From Paenibacillus sabuli (GTDB lineage Bacteria; Bacillota; Bacilli; Paenibacillales; Paenibacillaceae), in contig NZ_JACXIZ010000043.1 of NCBI RefSeq assembly GCF_014705605.1, positions 1 to 64,000 on the forward strand: DNA of 64,000 nucleotides, given 5' to 3'. The position numbers were made by a program, and so were the translations under genes. The notes below the pieces were generated by a model. It worked only from the letters and a program-made list of their open reading frames with translations. It searched no databases and was not told the DNA's origin. This document shows positions 61,954 through 64,000 of this stretch, one piece after another (within the stretch, counting starts at the first letter, position 1; each line of letters begins with the position of its first letter).

Positions 61954-62690
61954 CCGCCATTTTGGCGCCTACACGCTCCATCCCCACCGTTCGCGCACCT
62001 CCAACCGCCATTTTGGCGTCTACACACTCCGCTCTACTCGTTCACGCTCCTGCAGCCGCCATTTTGGCGCCTACATGCTCCGCCCTACTCGTCCACGCTC
62101 CTGCAGCCGCCATTTTGGCGCCTACATGCTCCGCTCTACTCGTCCACGCTCCTGCAGCCGCCATTTTGGCGTCTACATGCTCCGCTCTACTCGTTCACGC
62201 TCCTGCAGCCGCCATTTTGGCGCCTACATGCTCCATCCCCACCGTTCGCGCACCTCCAACCGCCATTTTGGCGCCTACATGCTCCGCCCTACTCGTCCAC
62301 GCTCCTGCAGCCGCCATTTTGGCGCCTACATGCTCCGCTCTACTCGTTCACGCTCCTGCAGCCGCCATTTTGGCGCCTACACGCTCCGCCCTACTCGTCC
62401 ACGCTCCTGCAGCCGCCATTTTGGCGCCTACATGCTCCGCCCTACTCGTCCACGCTCCTGCAGCCGCCATTTTGGCGTCTACATGCTCCGCCCTACTCGT
62501 CCACGCTCCTGCAGCCGCCATTTTGGCGCCTACATGCTCCGCTCTACTCGTCCACGCTCCTGCAGCCGCCATTTTGGCGCCTACATGCTCCGCCCTACTC
62601 GCCCACGCTCCTGCAGCCGCCATTTTGGCGCCTACACGCTCCATCCCCACCGTTCGCGCACCTCCAACCGCCATTTTGGCACCTATACGC
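61954..62690. repeat. 15-copy, 51-bp tandem repeat (minisatellite)
   Basis: The core CCGCCATTTTGGCG recurs fifteen times at exactly 51-base intervals, first at 61954 and last at 62668. Each unit holds the small inverted repeat CGCCA-TTT-TGGCG plus a spacer of two types: TACATGCTCCGCCCTACTCG-like, or CATCCCCACCGTTCGCGCAC-like in three units. Because 51 is divisible by three, long frames stay open in several phases, but variation is not confined to third positions and no start with ribosome site exists, so I judge it non-coding. It begins about 50 bases upstream of the -35 of the metallophore-type operon. The rest of the 1-kb gap (62691-62857) holds only a terminator. Confidence 0.9.
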
Positions 62691-62762
62691 TCTGTTCCCC
62701 CCGAGCTGTAGCTCGTGATCGCCCCACGTGCACTCAGCGCATGATCCGCTGTCCCTCTATGC

Positions 62763-62800
62763 GAAAACGGCTGCGCCGTCATGAGATGGCGCAGCCGTTC
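62763..62800 (-). terminator. Rho-independent terminator after the truncated binding-protein gene
   Basis: On the minus strand AACGGCTGCGCC / GGCGCAGCCGTT, a 12-bp perfect stem with a 10-base loop, is followed by TTC after TTTT. It lies about 60 bases after the stop at 62858 and separates that gene from the repeat array and operon. Confidence 0.8.
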
Positions 62801-62857
62801 CACATGGTTCCCTGATTCCAGAGGCTCACGGCACAAGTCGGCGCCCCTGGCTCTACC

Positions 62858-64000
62858 CTAGCTCCGCCCCAGGATCGCGTTGACTTCCTCGGCGAGCGCG
62901 TCGAGACTGGGCTGAATGTCGAGGTCGTCCAGCCAGATGTCGTTGAGCCGCGCGCCCATGACATCCTCGATCTCGTGGTACGCCCCGGTCGTCGGGCGCA
63001 TCCGGCTGTGCTGCAGCTGATCCGAGGCGACCTGATAGCCGGGAAAGGCCGCGAACGTCTCCTGCATGAGCTGCGTGTCGAGCGAGGACAGCCGCGTTGG
63101 CAGATAGCCGGTATTGGCCGAGGCGTAGGCCGCCTGCTCCGTATCGGAGAGCCACTTCATGAATTCGAACGCCGCCGCCTGCTCGCGCTCGCTGCCGGTA
63201 TTGGCGAGGTAGGTGTTCGATCCGCCGACCGGGACGCCGCGCGTGCCGGCCTCGCCGGTCGGGATCATCGAGACGCCGTACTCCACGCCGGCCTCGGCCG
63301 CCATGCCGGTGAACGGCTTGTAGCCGCCGATGTTGGAGAAGACGAGCGCCGTATCCGGGTTCGAGATCGTCGCGTAGAAGGCGTTCGAGTCGGCGAGTCC
63401 GAGTACCTTGATCAGTCCCTTGCCCTCCAGCTCCGCGATGAAGCGAACGAGCGCCGCCGCACCCTCGCTGTTGATGTTGGACTGCGTCTCGTCCTCGCTG
63501 AGCACCGCGGTCTCGGAGTAGGAGTGCAGCAGCGCCTCCATCACCCAGAAGTCGTAGTTGAACAGGTACATCGGCGGCGAGCCGGTGGCGTCATGCGCAG
63601 CTTGCAGATACGCCTCCAGCTCGGCAAACGTCGCCGGGCCCGCCGGATCGAGCCCGACCTGCTCCGCCAGCGTCTGATTGACGTACATGACCGGCACGCT
63701 GCGCATATGCGGGAAGGCGTACAGATCGCCGTCGATGCGCAGGTTGCCCAGATCGCCGATCTGGAAGTCCGTCGGATCGAAGTCCGTCGCCTCGATGAAT
63801 GGCTCCAGGTTCAGAATAATGTCGCTTTCCGCGAAGCCGTGCGCCATCGCCACTTCGTCGATAAAGACGTTCGGCAGCGTGCCGGCGATCGCCGAGGCGT
63901 TGATTTTTTGCTGCATCTCCCAGTAGTCGCCCTGGTACTCTGCGTTGACATGGATGCCCAGCTCCGGCCCCTTGGATTCGTTGAACTGGTCCACCAGCGC
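62858..64000 (-). CDS. ABC transporter sugar-binding protein, 5' end cut by window edge
   Basis: At least 380 residues, open to the right edge. Belongs to the UgpB/MalE-like family (SBP_bac_1/8): LVDQFNESKGPELGIHVNAE, INASAIAGTLPNVFIDE, YAFPHMRSVPVMYVNQTLAE, and the late GGSNTYLANTGSEREQAAAF, EFMKWLSDTEQAAYASANTG, YLPTR. It would bind a sugar or glycerophosphodiester outside the membrane. Signal peptide and permease genes lie beyond the window. Confidence 0.85.
   Translation of the reverse strand, partial: ALVDQFNESKGPELGIHVNAEYQGDYWEMQQKINASAIAGTLPNVFIDEVAMAHGFAESDIILNLEPFIEATDFDPTDFQIGDLGNLRIDGDLYAFPHMRSVPVMYVNQTLAEQVGLDPAGPATFAELEAYLQAAHDATGSPPMYLFNYDFWVMEALLHSYSETAVLSEDETQSNINSEGAAALVRFIAELEGKGLIKVLGLADSNAFYATISNPDTALVFSNIGGYKPFTGMAAEAGVEYGVSMIPTGEAGTRGVPVGGSNTYLANTGSEREQAAAFEFMKWLSDTEQAAYASANTGYLPTRLSSLDTQLMQETFAAFPGYQVASDQLQHSRMRPTTGAYHEIEDVMGARLNDIWLDDLDIQPSLDALAEEVNAILGRS

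Noticed and set aside
61954-62690. CRISPR array
   Set aside because: The spacers between the 14-base cores are themselves near-identical and of two types only; there are no unique spacers, no cas genes and the conserved core is too short.
61892-62815. Long plus-strand reading frame over the 51-bp repeats (SRHFGAYMLRPT repeats)
   Set aside because: The frame is open only because the unit is 51 bases. Variation changes amino acids at first and second codon positions, the start would be a TTG without ribosome site, and other phases are equally open.
62348-62836. Minus-strand reading frame over the same repeats (EHVGAKMAAAGAWTSRA)
   Set aside because: Units with TTCACGCTCC give a TGA stop in this phase, so the array is not coding along its length; no ribosome site.

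Overview
The window looks like a chromosomal segment of a GC-rich, endospore-forming Paenibacillaceae bacterium (Paenibacillus/Cohnella-like). The signs are strong GGAGG-type ribosome binding sites, a T-box leader on a tRNA synthetase gene, collagen-like spore-surface proteins, YesM/YesN plus Lpl-type ABC regulation of carbohydrate genes, and several families typical of the group (DUF2653, DUF309, hxlAB, GH18 with N-terminal repeats). No rRNA, tRNA, transposase, phage or CRISPR locus was seen.

Layout. 1-8620: a probable spore-surface glycoprotein locus. The minus strand has a truncated collagen-like protein, two paralogues of its N-terminal domain, a TPR glycosyltransferase and a basic protein. 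Divergent from it is a plus-strand operon of three glycosyltransferases and a double methyltransferase. 8634-12281: DUF309, Tim44-like and DUF2653 proteins and a GH18 hydrolase. 12522-16175: GH4 glucosidase, a sugar kinase of the GlcNAc-kinase type and an AraC regulator, separated by intergenic repeats. 16210-17976: hxlA-hxlB-hxlR formaldehyde fixation. 18105-19700: T-box controlled prolyl-tRNA synthetase that lacks the editing domain. 19752-27223: VOC/MarR pair, ABC exporter with divergent TetR regulator, and a lyase-like protein with divergent AraC regulator. 27300-36667: Mrr-like nuclease, polysaccharide deacetylase, Fur-box controlled siderophore-binding lipoprotein with a Btr-like activator, NreABC-like sensing operon, DoxX, APH-like kinase and a broken GntR gene.

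36933-51022 is a Gram-positive polysaccharide utilisation locus on the minus strand: LplB/LplC permeases, binding lipoprotein, YesM kinase, YesN regulator, a sulfatase-like protein, a GH29 fucosidase, a sulfatase and a large secreted GH16 enzyme with five golvesin-like and two FN3-like modules. The combination points to a sulfated, fucose-containing polysaccharide.

51117-61820 is the most striking region: one compact nine-gene operon on the minus strand (ATP-grasp ligase, DUF364/DUF4213 'heavy-metal chelation' protein, methyltransferase, NikA/OppA-like lipoprotein, two permeases, a fused double ABC ATPase, an SbnA/cysteine-synthase-like enzyme, an MFS exporter). A perfect 9-1-9 palindrome with the Zur-box core GTAATAATTAC lies between its promoter and its first gene. 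I read it as a candidate zinc-repressed metallophore biosynthesis, export and uptake system lacking the known cntKLM and sbnB genes. Immediately upstream lies a 15-copy, exactly 51-bp tandem repeat, then a truncated sugar-binding protein gene that runs off the window end.
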